A stretch of 64,000 nt of DNA, from contig NZ_FWWW01000076.1 of the NCBI RefSeq assembly GCF_900176135.1, positions 49,942 through 113,941 on the forward strand, read 5' to 3'. Of this stretch, positions 56,686-64,000 are shown piece after piece. Both the position numbers and the translations under genes were made by a program. The notes beneath the pieces are model-generated. The model did no database searches. It saw only the letters and a program-made list of their open reading frames with translations, and was not told where the DNA came from. The stretch's first letter is position 1. Each line of letters opens with the position of its first letter. The stretch is from Hymenobacter roseosalivarius DSM 11622. GTDB taxonomy: Bacteria; Bacteroidota; Bacteroidia; Cytophagales; Hymenobacteraceae.

Positions 56686-57384
56686 TTAGGCTACTTTGCG
56701 CTCCAGTACTTCATCAATCAGGCCATACTCTTTGGCCTCATCGGCACGCATCCAGTAGTCACGGTCGGAGTTGTCATGAATCTCCTGGTAAGTCTTGCCC
56801 GTATGCTGCGCCAGAATGTCGTAAAGCTCCTTTTTGAGCTTCAGAATCTCGCGAGCGGTGATTTCAATGTCAGAAGACTGACCCTGAGCACCACCGGAAG
56901 GCTGGTGAATCATGACGCGAGCGTGGGGCAGAGCCGAACGCTTGTCTTTGGCACCACCAGCCAATAATACGGCACCCATCGAAGCCGCAAGACCTGTGCA
57001 GATAGTAGCCACATCGGGGCCCACATACTGCATGGTGTCGTAGATACCTAAGCCTGCATACACTGAGCCGCCGGGCGAGTTGATGTAAAGCAGAATGTCC
57101 TTCTTGGCATCAGCCGACTCCAGAAACAGTAATTGAGCCGTGATGATGTTGGCAATATAATCATCGACGGCCGTGCCCAGAAACACGATCCGGTCCATGA
57201 TCAGGCGCGAGAATACGTCAATCTCGGCGAAGCGCGTGGGGCGCTCCTCAATCACCGAACGGGTCATGCCCGTCACGGAATGACGCATTTGGCCTTCTAT
57301 ATGGTGCAGGTATTGATCGACACCCAAGCCGCTCAGGCCTTGACCTTTAACAGCAAACTTGCGGAATTCTTGTTTATTCAGCAT
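56686..57384 (-). CDS. clpP: ATP-dependent Clp protease proteolytic subunit
   Basis: About 232 residues from the ATG at 57384. The serine protease triad is Ser 135 (GLAASMGAV), His 160 (VMIHQPSGG) and an Asp in DRDYWM (~209). The N-terminal ~35 residues are longer than in E. coli ClpP after processing and probably contain a propeptide, as is common in Bacteroidota. It forms the 14-mer chamber fed by ClpX. The order tig, clpP, clpX is the classic arrangement, though terminators separate the genes. Confidence 0.97.
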   Translation of the reverse strand: MLNKQEFRKFAVKGQGLSGLGVDQYLHHIEGQMRHSVTGMTRSVIEERPTRFAEIDVFSRLIMDRIVFLGTAVDDYIANIITAQLLFLESADAKKDILLYINSPGGSVYAGLGIYDTMQYVGPDVATICTGLAASMGAVLLAGGAKDKRSALPHARVMIHQPSGGAQGQSSDIEITAREILKLKKELYDILAQHTGKTYQEIHDNSDRDYWMRADEAKEYGLIDEVLERKVA

Positions 57385-57432
57385 GGCAAATAATAATGGG
57401 AGAAGAAGTGTAAAAGCGAAGCCGCTGGGCAA

Positions 57433-57467
57433 CAAAAAAGCCCTAACGGCAAGTAAGGGCTTTTTTG
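57433..57467 (-). terminator. Terminator after tig
   Basis: ACAAAAAAGCCCT and AGGGCTTTTTTGT form a hairpin 20 bases past the tig stop on the leftward strand. Confidence 0.85.
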
Positions 57468-57487
57468 TGGGTTAGAAAACCGACAGA

Positions 57488-58822
57488 CTAGCGTTGGCTA
57501 GCTGCCTGATTTCGGAAGTCCTCGGCCGAAATCGGCTTATCAGTAACAACAACTTTGCCGCGCAGGTTTTCAAGTACTTTCTCTGCCAGAATGGCCTCAT
57601 ACTCGTCCACGTAGTTTTTGCCGTTCTCCTGCTTGAGGTAGTTGTCAGCGAAGCTGCGGATAGAATCCTGCAATTCCGGCGTCATTTCCATGTTGAACTG
57701 ACCCAAGATCTTCTGCATGGTGCGCTCCACGATTTCGTCGTTCGACACCTTTAGGCCCTGCTCTTCTACTACTTTATTGCGGATCATCGACCACTTCAAC
57801 TCACGCTCGTAGTCGTCGTAGTGCTCTTCTACTTGCTCTTCCGTGAGTTTGCCTTTATTGGCGCGCACCAGCCACTTTTTGAAGAACTCTTTGGGTACCT
57901 CAATGGTCGTGTTATTTACCATCTGGTCCACGATTTGACGGTTGAGCAAGCCATCGGCCTCACGGTCATAGTTTTCCTGTACCGTGGTGCGTACTTTCTC
58001 GTCGAACTCCTCGCGGGAGGTAATAATGTCTTTGCCGAATACTTTGTCGAACAGCTCCTGATCCAGTTCAGGCTTGGTCGTGCGGTTGATTTTCTCAACA
58101 TTTAGCACGTACTCGCCACTCACGTTGGCAGCCTCGTCTTTCGATAAGCCGGAGAAGTTAGCCATGGCAGAAGCGTCGCCATCGAAAGCATCCTTCAAAT
58201 CGAAGGTCACTGAATCGTTGGCCTTTACGCCGATAAACTGATCGACGTTATTCTTTACCTTATTAATAGGAAGCAGCACCGTACGGCCTTCGCCTTCCTC
58301 ATCCGCTTTCTTGAGCTTACCATAGAGGTAGTCAGTAGCTTCCGAAGCCTCGGGGTTGGTGCTTTCACCATACTGGCGAGAAATCTGATCGTAGGTTTCC
58401 TGAAGCGTGGTCTCGTCAACACCTACTTGGTGGCGCTCTACGTTCAGAGCTTGATCAGCAGGTAGCTCAAAATCAGGCAGTAAGCCCAATTCGAACTTGA
58501 AATCAAAATCCTTCTGGGTATCAAAGTCAATGTCGCTAGCCACGGGCAGGGGCTCGCCCAGAACGCGCACGTTGTTTTCTTTGATGTAGCTATCAACGGC
58601 TTTGCCAAGCAAACCGTTGATTTCTTCCACCAGAATGCTTTTACCGTACATCTTGCGAACCAAGCCTACGGGTACTTTGCCCGGACGGAACCCTTTGATT
58701 TGCGCTTTCTTGCTGTAGTCCTTGAGCTTGCTATCAACCGTGGCGGCATAGTCGGCCTCCGTCAGGTGTACTGTCAGGATGGCACTAAGCTGGTCGTCGT
58801 TTTTATCGAGGGTAATATCCAA
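57488..58822 (-). CDS. tig: Trigger factor, ribosome-associated chaperone
   Basis: 444 residues with a TTG start at 58822 (MDITLDKNDDQLSAILTVHL). The open frame continues upstream into the tRNA gene, but only this TTG gives the family-typical N-terminus, and the next Met lies inside the ribosome-binding domain. The signature IKGFRPGKVP (GFRxGxxP, ribosome binding) is near 45. A degenerate PPIase-like domain (~150-240) and the helical C-terminal chaperone domain follow. It binds nascent chains at the ribosome exit. It is followed by clpP and clpX. Confidence 0.93.
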   Translation of the reverse strand: MDITLDKNDDQLSAILTVHLTEADYAATVDSKLKDYSKKAQIKGFRPGKVPVGLVRKMYGKSILVEEINGLLGKAVDSYIKENNVRVLGEPLPVASDIDFDTQKDFDFKFELGLLPDFELPADQALNVERHQVGVDETTLQETYDQISRQYGESTNPEASEATDYLYGKLKKADEEGEGRTVLLPINKVKNNVDQFIGVKANDSVTFDLKDAFDGDASAMANFSGLSKDEAANVSGEYVLNVEKINRTTKPELDQELFDKVFGKDIITSREEFDEKVRTTVQENYDREADGLLNRQIVDQMVNNTTIEVPKEFFKKWLVRANKGKLTEEQVEEHYDDYERELKWSMIRNKVVEEQGLKVSNDEIVERTMQKILGQFNMEMTPELQDSIRSFADNYLKQENGKNYVDEYEAILAEKVLENLRGKVVVTDKPISAEDFRNQAASQR

Positions 58823-58876
58823 AACAGGTGGTCGGTTAGAGGGTAACAGAAAAGAAACGAGCCGGCAGCCGGCGAA

Positions 58877-58911
58877 AAAGAAACCCCCAACGTGTGGGTT
58901 GAGGGTTGGGG
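58877..58911 (-). terminator. Terminator between tRNA-Leu and tig
   Basis: CCCCAAC and GTTGGGG pair on the leftward strand and are followed by a T-rich tail (GTTTCTTTTT). It lies just after the tRNA. Confidence 0.7.
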
Positions 58912-58929
58912 CATTCTTAAAAAAATAAG

Positions 58930-59011
58930 TGCGGATGGAGGGACTCGAACCCACACGCCTTGCGGCACCAGATCCTAAGTCTGGCACGTCTACCAATTTC
59001 GCCACATCCGC
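58930..59011 (-). tRNA. tRNA-Leu (anticodon UAG)
   Basis: Leftward. Acceptor arms GCGGATG / CATCCGC pair perfectly, the discriminator is A, the anticodon loop reads CTTAGGA (UAG), a class II variable arm (TGCCGCAAGGCG) is present, and the T-loop is GTTCGAGTC. The 3' CCA is not encoded. It is preceded by a near-ideal promoter. Confidence 0.95.
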
Positions 59012-59322
59012 CGCAAGGCCTACTGCCTCGGGGCCGCAAAGCTACGCAACGAGTCGGGAAATTCAAACCAACTCCGCGATGAGTAGAGAATGATTGTAGT
59101 AAACTAGCGGCAATTTGCCCCCCAGAGGCTTTATTTGGTAATACCCACTTCTAGGAATAGATCGTTCGAAGCGCTGTGAAGCTTGCCTACTTCTGATTTT
59201 GCCCCCAGCTGTCGGGCCGCACCTTTTTAGGCCGCCGGTTTGTTATAAACGCGACTCGCCCACTAATAAGCTGAGTTCGTACTTTCGCAAATAACCACGG
59301 AGTTTTGACTCTGCCCGCGTAC
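59012..59322. other. Divergent intergenic region between tRNA-Leu and the relA/spoT gene
   Basis: It contains the tRNA promoter (59037-59067), a single G6C motif (59118-59123) and a TACTTTCG near 59280 that could be the -7 element of the (p)ppGpp synthetase gene. No gene is seen. Confidence 0.55.
59037..59067 (-). promoter_or_regulatory. Bacteroidota-type promoter of tRNA-Leu
   Basis: TTTG (59064-59067), a 19-base spacer and TAGCTTTG (59037-59044) match the TTTG-N19-TAnnTTTG consensus exactly. Transcription would start ~20 bases before the tRNA. Confidence 0.85.
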
Positions 59323-61533
59323 ATGGCTACCCTTATCGATCCTGAAGTAGAGCGCAACGAGATTCTGCGGCATTACCGCCGCTTACTCCGTACCGCTAAG
59401 CCTTATTTGCATGGCAACGACGCTAAGCTTATTAAGAAAGCCTTCAATACGTCGTTGGAAGCGCATAAAAATATGCGTCGCAAGTCAGGTGAGCCGTATA
59501 TTCTGCATCCATTGGCGGTAGCGCAGATTGCGGTGGAGGAAATTGGGCTGGGTACCACGAGTATTGTTTCGGCGCTGCTGCACGACGTGGTAGAGGATAC
59601 GCCGATGGAAATATCGGACGTCGACCGAGAGTTCGGACCCAAAGTAGCGCGCATTATTGATGGGCTGACCAAAATTTCGGGCGTATTCGACTACGGTACC
59701 AGCGAGCAGGCCGAGAACTTCCGCAAAATGCTGCTTACCCTCTCCGAGGATGTACGCGTTATTCTGATCAAGCTTGCCGACCGGTTGCATAATATGCGCA
59801 CGTTGGAGTCGATGCCCCGGCATAAGCAGCTCAAAATAGCCTCCGAAACCATCTATTTGTACGCTCCGCTAGCGCACCGTTTGGGACTCTACGCCATCAA
59901 AACCGAGCTGGAAGACCTGTACTTAAAGTATACCGATACTGAAGTCTATAATGACTTGATGACGAAAGTGCGCCAGAGCCGTAGCGCACGTAATCGCTTT
60001 ATTAAGGATTTCGTTTCCCCTATCGACGACGAGTTGAAGGCCCAGGGCTTTGACTTCGAGATAAAAGGCCGCCCCAAATCGATTTATTCCATTCTGCGCA
60101 AAATGCGCAAGCAGAATGTAACCTTCGACGAGGTATATGATTTGTTTGCTATCCGTGTCATTCTGGACGTGCCGCAGGAGCAGGAAAAAGCCGCCTGCTG
60201 GCAGGTGTATTCCATCGTTACTGATTTCTACCAGCCTAACCCCGACCGTTTGCGGGATTGGGTAAGCACACCCAAGGCCAACGGCTACGAGAGCCTGCAT
60301 ACCACTGTCATGTCGCGCACGGGCCAGTGGGTGGAAGTTCAGATTCGTTCCAAGCGCATGGACGATATTGCCGAAAAAGGCTACGCTGCCCATTGGAAAT
60401 ACAAGGACACCGGCACCGTGCAGGCTGAATCGACGCTGGAGGCCTGGATTGCAAAGGTGCGTGAGATGCTGGAAACCAATAACTCCAGCGCGCTGGAGTT
60501 CATGGATGAGTTTAGGCAAAACCTCTTCGTTAAAGAAGTCTACGCTTTTACGCCTAAAGGCAAGCTGGTTATTCTACCAGACAAGGCAACAGCGTTGGAT
60601 TTTGCCTTTGATATTCACTCTCAGATTGGCTTGCAGTGCCTGGGGGCCAAAGTTAACCAGAAGTTGCAGCCTTTAAGCTACCAGCTTCGTAACGGTGATC
60701 AGGTAGAAATTCTGACCTCGCACAAGCAACGCCCTACTGAGGAGTGGTTGCAGTACGTAATCACATCCAAAGCCAGATCAAAAATCAAAGAGTATCTGCG
60801 TGATGATAAGCGCACTAAAGCGGAGGATGGACGCTATCTGGTAGAAAAGCGGTTGGAGCTACTTGGTATCGAGAATAATCAGGACAATTTGAACCGTCTG
60901 CTGGCCCACTTCAATATTTACAACGCGCAGGATTTCTTTTATCGCTTGGCAATTGGCCAACTCGACGGACGGGAGATTAAGGTGGAGTTGTTTGACCCCA
61001 CCATTGCGCCCCCCCACATACTGTCTCCCTTAGCCCCCAGATCTTTTGATCAGGAAGTGCAAAAGATTCGGGGGGTCAATGCCAATATGCTCGTTATCGG
61101 GGAGCATACCGACAAGTTCGATTATCATATTGCTCCCTGTTGCAATCCGATTCCGGGCGATGATGTGTTTGGCTTTGAAACAGAAACCGAGGGCATTATT
61201 ATTCACCGAACGTCTTGTCCGCAGGCCGTAAAGCTGATGTCGAACTACGGCAGCCGCATCGTACGCGCCAAGTGGACTGATCAGTTGGAGCTTGCTTTCT
61301 TGGCTGGTATTCGCATCAAAGGCTCGGACCGGGTAGGTTTAGTAAATGACGTAACGCGCATTATCTCTAATAGCCTCAAAGTCAACATGCGCTCCATCAC
61401 CATCGATTCGAATGATGGAATGTTTGAGGGTCAGATTATGGTATTTGTTAACGATACCGACCACTTACACAAAATGATTCAACGCCTGAGCAAAGTGAAT
61501 GGCGTGCTATTGGTAGAGCGTTTCGCTACTTGA
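59323..61533 (+). CDS. RelA/SpoT family (p)ppGpp synthetase/hydrolase
   Basis: About 736 residues; the ATG at 59323 is preferred over a TTG six codons upstream. The HD hydrolase domain has LHPLAVAQI and LLHDVVEDT near 55-95, with DRLHNMRTL. The synthetase domain has GRPKSIYSILRKM and, near 325, KANGYESLHTTV with RSKRMDDIAEKGYAAHW. TGS (VYAFTPKGKLVILP) and a C-terminal ACT domain follow. Both activities look intact, so it is likely the bifunctional Rel enzyme. It sets alarmone level during starvation. Confidence 0.95.
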   Translation: MATLIDPEVERNEILRHYRRLLRTAKPYLHGNDAKLIKKAFNTSLEAHKNMRRKSGEPYILHPLAVAQIAVEEIGLGTTSIVSALLHDVVEDTPMEISDVDREFGPKVARIIDGLTKISGVFDYGTSEQAENFRKMLLTLSEDVRVILIKLADRLHNMRTLESMPRHKQLKIASETIYLYAPLAHRLGLYAIKTELEDLYLKYTDTEVYNDLMTKVRQSRSARNRFIKDFVSPIDDELKAQGFDFEIKGRPKSIYSILRKMRKQNVTFDEVYDLFAIRVILDVPQEQEKAACWQVYSIVTDFYQPNPDRLRDWVSTPKANGYESLHTTVMSRTGQWVEVQIRSKRMDDIAEKGYAAHWKYKDTGTVQAESTLEAWIAKVREMLETNNSSALEFMDEFRQNLFVKEVYAFTPKGKLVILPDKATALDFAFDIHSQIGLQCLGAKVNQKLQPLSYQLRNGDQVEILTSHKQRPTEEWLQYVITSKARSKIKEYLRDDKRTKAEDGRYLVEKRLELLGIENNQDNLNRLLAHFNIYNAQDFFYRLAIGQLDGREIKVELFDPTIAPPHILSPLAPRSFDQEVQKIRGVNANMLVIGEHTDKFDYHIAPCCNPIPGDDVFGFETETEGIIIHRTSCPQAVKLMSNYGSRIVRAKWTDQLELAFLAGIRIKGSDRVGLVNDVTRIISNSLKVNMRSITIDSNDGMFEGQIMVFVNDTDHLHKMIQRLSKVNGVLLVERFAT

Positions 61534-61577
61534 ATTCTGTAATAGTCTTGATGAGCCTTAGTTGGTATAAAGAAGAG

Positions 61578-61625
61578 GCTGGGGGGCTTTTTTCTAACAT
61601 TCTTGCTAGAAAAAAGCCCCCCAGC
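61578..61625. repeat. Perfect inverted repeat of two G6C motifs in inside-out orientation
   Basis: Left arm GCTGGGGGGCTTTTTTCTA and right arm TAGAAAAAAGCCCCCCAGC are exact 19-base reverse complements around a 10-base loop. Unlike the terminators, the T and A runs face the loop, so no U-tract follows the stem. It lies after the relA/spoT gene. Confidence 0.85.
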
Positions 61626-61692
61626 GCCAGATAGAATTTGGTGATCTAAGCAAACGCGCAAAAGTTGAGTCTGCCAACTCGCTTTACTCACT

Positions 61693-61700
61693 TACCTTTG
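61693..61700 (+). promoter_or_regulatory. Candidate promoter -7 element (TACCTTTG) of the fur-purA operon
   Basis: An exact TAnnTTTG match 27 bases before the Fur-family ATG. A TTG lies at 61665-61667 with a longer than usual spacer of 25 bases. Confidence 0.6.
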
Positions 61701-61727
61701 TTAATCCTTATAATATAAGGTTGCAGA

Positions 61728-62198
61728 ATGTTTGATAGAGATAAATTTGAGGAGGTGAAGAAAATTTTCACCGCCTATTTAGAGAATAAAGGCTTGCGCA
61801 AGACCTCTGAGCGCTACGCCATACTAGAGGAAATATACTCTCGCACCGGCCATTTTGATGTCGAGGAGCTGTACACCGGCATGAAAGCGCAAGGCTTGCA
61901 AGTGAGCCGAGCTACCGTGTATAACACGCTTGACTTGTTGGTAGAGCACGGATTGGTGAGTAAGCATCAGTTCGGGCGTAATCTGGCTCAGTACGAGAAG
62001 TCATATGGTTATCGTCAGCACGACCACGTCATCTGTACTGAATGCCACAAAGTGGTTGAGTTCTGCGACCCCCGCATCCACGGTATTCAAACCATGGTCG
62101 GGGAGCTTTTGAATTTCCATATCTTGCACCACTCTTTAAATCTGTATGGCGTTTGTGGTGACTGCCGCGCCAAAGCCGCCCGCTTACTTTCTGAATGA
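61728..62198 (+). CDS. Fur-family transcriptional regulator
   Basis: A 156-residue metalloregulator. The winged-helix region has [28 protein letters not shown] and the recognition segment [19 protein letters not shown]. Metal sites are suggested by [17 protein letters not shown] and, at the C-terminus, [11 protein letters not shown] (structural CxxC pairs). Whether it senses iron (Fur), peroxide (PerR) or zinc (Zur) cannot be settled from sequence. It overlaps the next gene by four bases (ATGA), making a three-gene unit with STAS and purA. Confidence 0.9.
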   Translation: MFDRDKFEEVKKIFTAYLENKGLRKTSERYAILEEIYSRTGHFDVEELYTGMKAQGLQVSRATVYNTLDLLVEHGLVSKHQFGRNLAQYEKSYGYRQHDHVICTECHKVVEFCDPRIHGIQTMVGELLNFHILHHSLNLYGVCGDCRAKAARLLSE

Positions 62199-62542
62199 AA
62201 ACTGAATCCGCTGTTCAAGACGATGTCCTCTTCGTTCGCCTTGTTGGCGACCTTATCGGTAGCCCCGACTCCCAACCTTTGCTTCAAGCCGTTAATGACC
62301 ACCTTGGGGAAGGTACCATTTATTGTGCTATCGACTTGTCCAACGTGCGTTTTATCAATAGCACGGGCATCGGTGTATTGGTCTCCATTCTGACAAAATT
62401 TCGCAACCAAGGTGGCGAGCTAGTACTCATCAATCCTTCGGAACTCGTTCGTAAGCTGTTGGTCATTACTAAGCTCGACGCCATCTTCATTATTGCGACT
62501 GATGATGCATCAGCCGTCGAACAATTGAAAGCTACAACCTAA
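62195..62542 (+). CDS. STAS-domain protein, anti-sigma factor antagonist-like
   Basis: A 115-residue single STAS domain. The phosphorylatable Ser 56 lies in [17 protein letters not shown], the SpoIIAA/RsbV signature. It could bind an anti-sigma kinase, but no such kinase is nearby. It overlaps Fur by four bases and the purA start by one base (TAATG), so all three genes are translationally coupled. Confidence 0.88.
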   Translation: MKTESAVQDDVLFVRLVGDLIGSPDSQPLLQAVNDHLGEGTIYCAIDLSNVRFINSTGIGVLVSILTKFRNQGGELVLINPSELVRKLLVITKLDAIFIIATDDASAVEQLKATT

Positions 62543-63813
62543 TGCCAGTTGACGTACTTGTTGGATTACAGTGGGGTGATGAAGGGAAAGGTAAAATAGT
62601 AGACGTATTAGCTCCCACATACGATGTTGTAGCCCGTTTTCAGGGCGGGCCAAACGCTGGTCACACGCTCACCTTCGATGGCTTGAAGCATGTACTACAC
62701 CAGGTACCATCGGGCATTTTCCACCCACATGTTATTAATGTAGTTGGTAATGGTGTTGTTCTCGACCCTACAGTATTTCGGGGAGAGCTACAAAAGCTGA
62801 CTGATCGGGGAGTTAGTTGGGCGCCCAATCTCTACATCTCGAAAAAGGCACAGCTTATTCTTCCTTCCCATCGTGCTCTCGATCGTATCTCAGAAGAAAT
62901 GCGCGGGGGGGGCAAAATTGGGTCTACACTCAAAGGAATAGGACCTACTTACCAAGATAAAATCGGTCGTACAGGTCTACGCGTAGGAGACGTATTGTTG
63001 CCTACCTTTCGGGAGCGTTACGCCGAGGCTGTAGCCCGTCATGCACAGTTTGCCTCCTTCCACGGCCGGGATTTAGAGATAACGGCATTGGAGGAAGACT
63101 TTTTCTCTGCGGTTGAATTTCTGCGTACTCTTCAACTGACTGATACAGAGTACTTACTGAACGATTTGCTGCGTCAAGGAAAGCGAATTCTCGCTGAGGG
63201 AGCTCAGGGCTCTTTGCTCGATATTGACTTCGGAACCTATCCCTTCGTCACTTCGTCCAGCACCATCGTTGCAGGAGCCTGTACTGGTTTGGGTATTGCC
63301 CCCCGACATATTGATCGAGTATACGGTATTAGTAAAGCCTATTGTACCAGAGTTGGTAGTGGCCCATTCCCAACTGAATTACACGATGAGGTAGGGGAGA
63401 AGATACGCCAAGCTGGACGTGAGTTTGGTTCTACTACCGGTAGACCCCGGCGTTGCGGTTGGATTGACTTGCCCTCTTTACGCTATAGTATCATGCTTAA
63501 TGGCGTTACAGAGCTACATCTTATGAAGGCAGATGTGCTCGACGACTTTGCTGAAATACAGGTGTGCACGCATTATCGTACACCTGATGGACAAGATACT
63601 GACCTACTTCCTGACCACGAAGCGCTGCAATCGTTGACCCCGGTATATACTACGCTACCTGGTTGGTGCACTGATTTGCAAAACATTTCGGAAGTTGAAA
63701 AGCTGCCTGTTGAATTGCAGTCTTATCTGCAATTCCTTGAACGCCACTTAGAAGTACCCATTCGTATTGTAAGCGTTGGCCCCGATCGAGTAAGTACTAT
63801 TCATTTAAAATAG
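62542..63813 (+). CDS. purA: Adenylosuccinate synthetase
   Basis: A 423-residue GTP-dependent enzyme that converts IMP and aspartate to adenylosuccinate. The P-loop GLQWGDEGKGKIVD is near 8-21, the IMP loop is GPNAGHTL (with His near 40), and GKIGSTLKGIGPTYQDKIGRTG, QGSLLDIDFGTYPFVTSS and FGSTTGRPRRCGWID are all standard. Length matches the family. A run of eight G at 62905-62912 encodes part of RGGGKIG. A terminator follows the stop. Confidence 0.97.
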   Translation: MPVDVLVGLQWGDEGKGKIVDVLAPTYDVVARFQGGPNAGHTLTFDGLKHVLHQVPSGIFHPHVINVVGNGVVLDPTVFRGELQKLTDRGVSWAPNLYISKKAQLILPSHRALDRISEEMRGGGKIGSTLKGIGPTYQDKIGRTGLRVGDVLLPTFRERYAEAVARHAQFASFHGRDLEITALEEDFFSAVEFLRTLQLTDTEYLLNDLLRQGKRILAEGAQGSLLDIDFGTYPFVTSSSTIVAGACTGLGIAPRHIDRVYGISKAYCTRVGSGPFPTELHDEVGEKIRQAGREFGSTTGRPRRCGWIDLPSLRYSIMLNGVTELHLMKADVLDDFAEIQVCTHYRTPDGQDTDLLPDHEALQSLTPVYTTLPGWCTDLQNISEVEKLPVELQSYLQFLERHLEVPIRIVSVGPDRVSTIHLK

Positions 63814-63817
63814 ACAA

Positions 63818-63862
63818 AAAGATAAGGTGGGTCTTGACTTGTTCAAAACTCACCTTATCTTT
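63818..63862 (+). terminator. Terminator after purA
   Basis: AAAGATAAGGTGGGT and ACTCACCTTATCTTT pair (one G-T) around a 15-base loop just past the stop. Confidence 0.8.
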
Positions 63863-63923
63863 GTCATCCCGTTTCAGCAATTGGCTTATAAGGAGTCGTC
63901 TTTTAAAAGTTTTTATTTAAAGC

Positions 63924-63955
63924 TTGACAAGACGAAAATGAAAGTGTTATCTTTG
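63924..63955 (+). promoter_or_regulatory. Strong promoter at the window end, probably of a stable-RNA operon
   Basis: TTGACA begins at 63924 and TATCTTTG lies at 63948-63955, with 21 bases between TTG and TA. The run of A/T upstream resembles an UP element. The 40 bases that follow do not start an obvious protein gene, so an rRNA or tRNA operon is likely beyond the edge. Confidence 0.65.
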
Positions 63956-64000
63956 CCTTCCGCCAGGAAAGACGAGGGTAGAACCAAATAGGGTTAAATC

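Noticed and set aside
58823..59005. N-terminal extension of trigger factor into the tRNA-Leu gene
   Set aside because: The extension reads through tRNA and terminator sequence; the TTG at 58822 restores the family N-terminus.
62905..62912. Possible frameshift or assembly error at a run of eight G in purA
   Set aside because: The frame stays open and conserved motifs continue correctly on both sides, so the length is consistent with a real gene.

Overview
The window looks like a chromosomal segment of a Bacteroidota bacterium of the Hymenobacter type (order Cytophagales). This rests on two SusC/SusD pairs, a type IX secretion (T9SS) sorting domain, lipoproteins with an early Cys, promoters of the TTTG-N19-TAnnTTTG class, weak or absent Shine-Dalgarno sites, moderately high GC, and protein styles typical of that group. 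The species call is an inference from protein resemblance and was not tested by any search. I see no phage, insertion sequence or CRISPR array.

Layout. 1-6 kb: the 3' part of a GH31 alpha-glucosidase, then leftward genes for an alpha/beta hydrolase, a T9SS-sorted surface protein, a rhomboid protease and a neighbour that shares the rhomboid's N-terminal domain. 6-11 kb: two small hydrophilic proteins, a serine (beta-lactamase-like) hydrolase, a VanX-type D,D-dipeptidase and a GH10-like secreted glycosidase. 11-24 kb: two SusC/SusD nutrient-uptake loci, one leftward with a third lipoprotein and one rightward, with a COG4299 membrane acyltransferase-like gene between them. 24-36 kb: an acyl-CoA synthetase, a GH3/beta-lactamase fusion, a PhoD-like phosphatase, a CarboxypepD_reg-domain protein, a single-domain response regulator with a four-PAS histidine kinase, and a DUF885 lipoprotein. 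37-46 kb: mostly small accessory genes (DUF4126, PP-loop ligase, VOC, RES, MBL-fold, HTTM), then three leftward genes for Ser/Thr/Gly repeat secreted proteins. 46-55 kb: a MarR regulator with a divergent oxidoreductase, an FAD protein, heptose epimerase (rfaD), an ABC importer half-operon, queD and lpxB. 55-64 kb: housekeeping genes clpX, clpP, tig, tRNA-Leu, a RelA/SpoT homologue, a Fur-family regulator, a STAS protein and purA. The window ends in a strong promoter that probably drives an rRNA or tRNA operon just outside.

The most unusual signal is not a gene. A short motif, roughly CTGGGGGGC followed by A/T bases (GGGGGGCWWW), recurs about once per kilobase. It lies on both strands, inside and outside genes and in several reading frames, and inverted pairs of it form many of the terminators. 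This layout recalls the DNA uptake sequences of Haemophilus and Neisseria. Several families of dispersed inverted repeats are also present, including GTAG-headed REP-like palindromes, repeats starting GAACCACGGATT that contain gene stop codons, and CCTCACCCC hairpins.
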